A DNA stretch of 64,000 bases, taken from Meishania sp964351985. GTDB lineage: Bacteria > Bacteroidota > Bacteroidia > Flavobacteriales > Flavobacteriaceae. The stretch lies in NCBI GenBank assembly GCA_964351985.1, contig CAYGPR010000003.1, positions 62,001-126,000 of the forward strand, given 5' to 3'. Numbering within the stretch: the stretch's first letter is position 1; every line of letters begins with the position of its first letter. Positions 63,554 through 64,000 of the stretch are shown here, piece by piece. Under the pieces are notes generated by a model. That model saw only the letters and a program-made list of their open reading frames with translations, made no database searches and was not told where the DNA came from. A program made the position numbers and the translations under genes.

Positions 63554-64000
63554 ATGAACAAGACAGTAAATATAAATCTCGCAAACAGGCTTTTTCATAT
63601 CGACGAACAGGCTTATAACAAAATGCGCCGTTATCTCGAATCAATAAAACGTTCCTTTGCCAATACGCCGGGTAGCGATGAGATCATGGCCGATATCGAA
63701 GCACGTATCGCCGAACTTTTTTATGAAAAATTAGAAAACGAACGGCAGGTAATCACCGAAAAAGAAGTCGATGAAGTCATCACTATCATGGGCCAGCCCG
63801 AAGATTATATGGTCGATGAAGACATCTTTGAAGATGAACCCCGGTCAAGTAAATCAAGTAGCGCACCTAGACGATCTAAAAAATTATATCGCGATACCGA
63901 AGAGAAATATGTCGCTGGGGTATCCTCTGGGTTGGGACACTATTTCGGAATCGATGCCCTTTGGGTACGACTACTTTGGATATTCTTGACCATCGGTTCA
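63554..64000 (+). CDS. PspC-domain membrane protein, cut by the window end
   Basis: 149 residues are visible from the ATG at 63554; the frame is open at the window edge. The N-terminal ~75 residues (HIDEQAYNKMRRYLESIK, then DIEARIAELFYEKL) are the domain found ahead of PspC in Bacteroidota. A PspC-like segment (AGVSSGLGHYFGIDALWVRLLW) then begins a TM region. PspC-type proteins sense or buffer membrane stress. It is paired with the PadR gene. Confidence 0.88.
   Translation, partial: MNKTVNINLANRLFHIDEQAYNKMRRYLESIKRSFANTPGSDEIMADIEARIAELFYEKLENERQVITEKEVDEVITIMGQPEDYMVDEDIFEDEPRSSKSSSAPRRSKKLYRDTEEKYVAGVSSGLGHYFGIDALWVRLLWIFLTIGS

Noticed and set aside
1..64000. CRISPR array, tRNA or rRNA genes
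   Set aside because: No regularly spaced repeat units, and no tRNA or rRNA signature sequences were found by reading; a dedicated search tool could still detect a degenerate tRNA.

Overview
The window reads as chromosome of a marine, pigmented member of the Bacteroidota, most likely family Flavobacteriaceae (the Maribacter/Zobellia/Muricauda neighbourhood is a guess). The signs are: a secreted protein with a type IX secretion (Por) C-terminal sorting domain, a GLPGLI protein paired with a TonB-dependent receptor, many lipoprotein signals ending in SC or AC, mostly weak Shine-Dalgarno signals, TAnnTTTG-type -7 promoter elements, a GH26 mannanase, and a flavobacterial-style carotenoid operon. 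No rRNA, tRNA, CRISPR array, prophage, transposase or replication origin was seen.

Layout. 1-8.9 kb: mostly exported hydrolases (class C beta-lactamase-like serine hydrolase, M28 peptidase, calcineurin-like phosphoesterase, S9 peptidase, endonuclease/exonuclease/phosphatase protein), plus an epimerase and a TfoX-N protein. 8.9-17.3 kb: GH26 mannanase lipoprotein, a ~970-residue Por-sorted surface protein with an SdrD-like B domain, a second phosphoesterase, a TonB-dependent receptor without SusD, and a DUF2141 protein. 17.5-18.5 kb: an ACT-domain protein, then decayed coding sequence. 18.5-24.9 kb: a seven-gene minus-strand operon with fused CrtYcd lycopene cyclase, CrtD/CrtI-like desaturase, CruF-like hydratase, PlsC-like acyltransferase, CruG-like glycosyltransferase, a TPR protein and a DUF4056-like protein. 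It looks like a route to an acylated monocyclic carotenoid glycoside of the myxol/saproxanthin type. 25.2-27.9 kb: an iorAB-type molybdenum hydroxylase on the opposite strand.

28-38.8 kb: concanavalin-like protein, alpha/beta hydrolase-TPR fusion, Crp/Fnr regulator, fatty acid hydroxylase-family protein, LuxR regulator divergent from an NmrA-like reductase across a perfect operator-like palindrome, MBL hydrolase, a DoxX gene and a winged-helix/TM regulator (both frameshifted at homopolymers), a serine hydrolase-TPR fusion and an SMP-30-like lipoprotein. 38.9-44.7 kb: TonB-dependent receptor plus GLPGLI protein, dps divergent from oxyR, a lipocalin-like lipoprotein. 45-47 kb: D-Ala-D-Ala carboxypeptidase and a NudK-type Nudix hydrolase. 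47.4-58.8 kb: a run of DUF885 protein, aldo/keto reductase, NhaC-type antiporter, TIGR04076-like protein, YtcJ-like amidohydrolase, GMC oxidoreductase with its subunit-3 partner, M81 protein and DUF3124 lipoprotein, which looks like a catabolic locus of unknown substrate. 58.8-64 kb: serine hydrolase, DUF2461, AIM24/TIGR00266, DUF4442, DUF4870, and a PadR-PspC pair cut by the window end.

The strongest leads are the carotenoid glycoside-ester operon with its two uncharacterised passengers, the dps-oxyR control region with an inverted repeat filling the promoter spacer, an LuxR/NmrA palindrome, an identical 16-mer placed in the same orientation ahead of two divergent genes (nudK and the DUF885 gene), and palindromic REP-like repeats. 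Four frameshifts in or beside short homopolymers (near 18036, 35444, 35815 and 35880) mean that either several small genes are decaying or the assembly carries indel errors.
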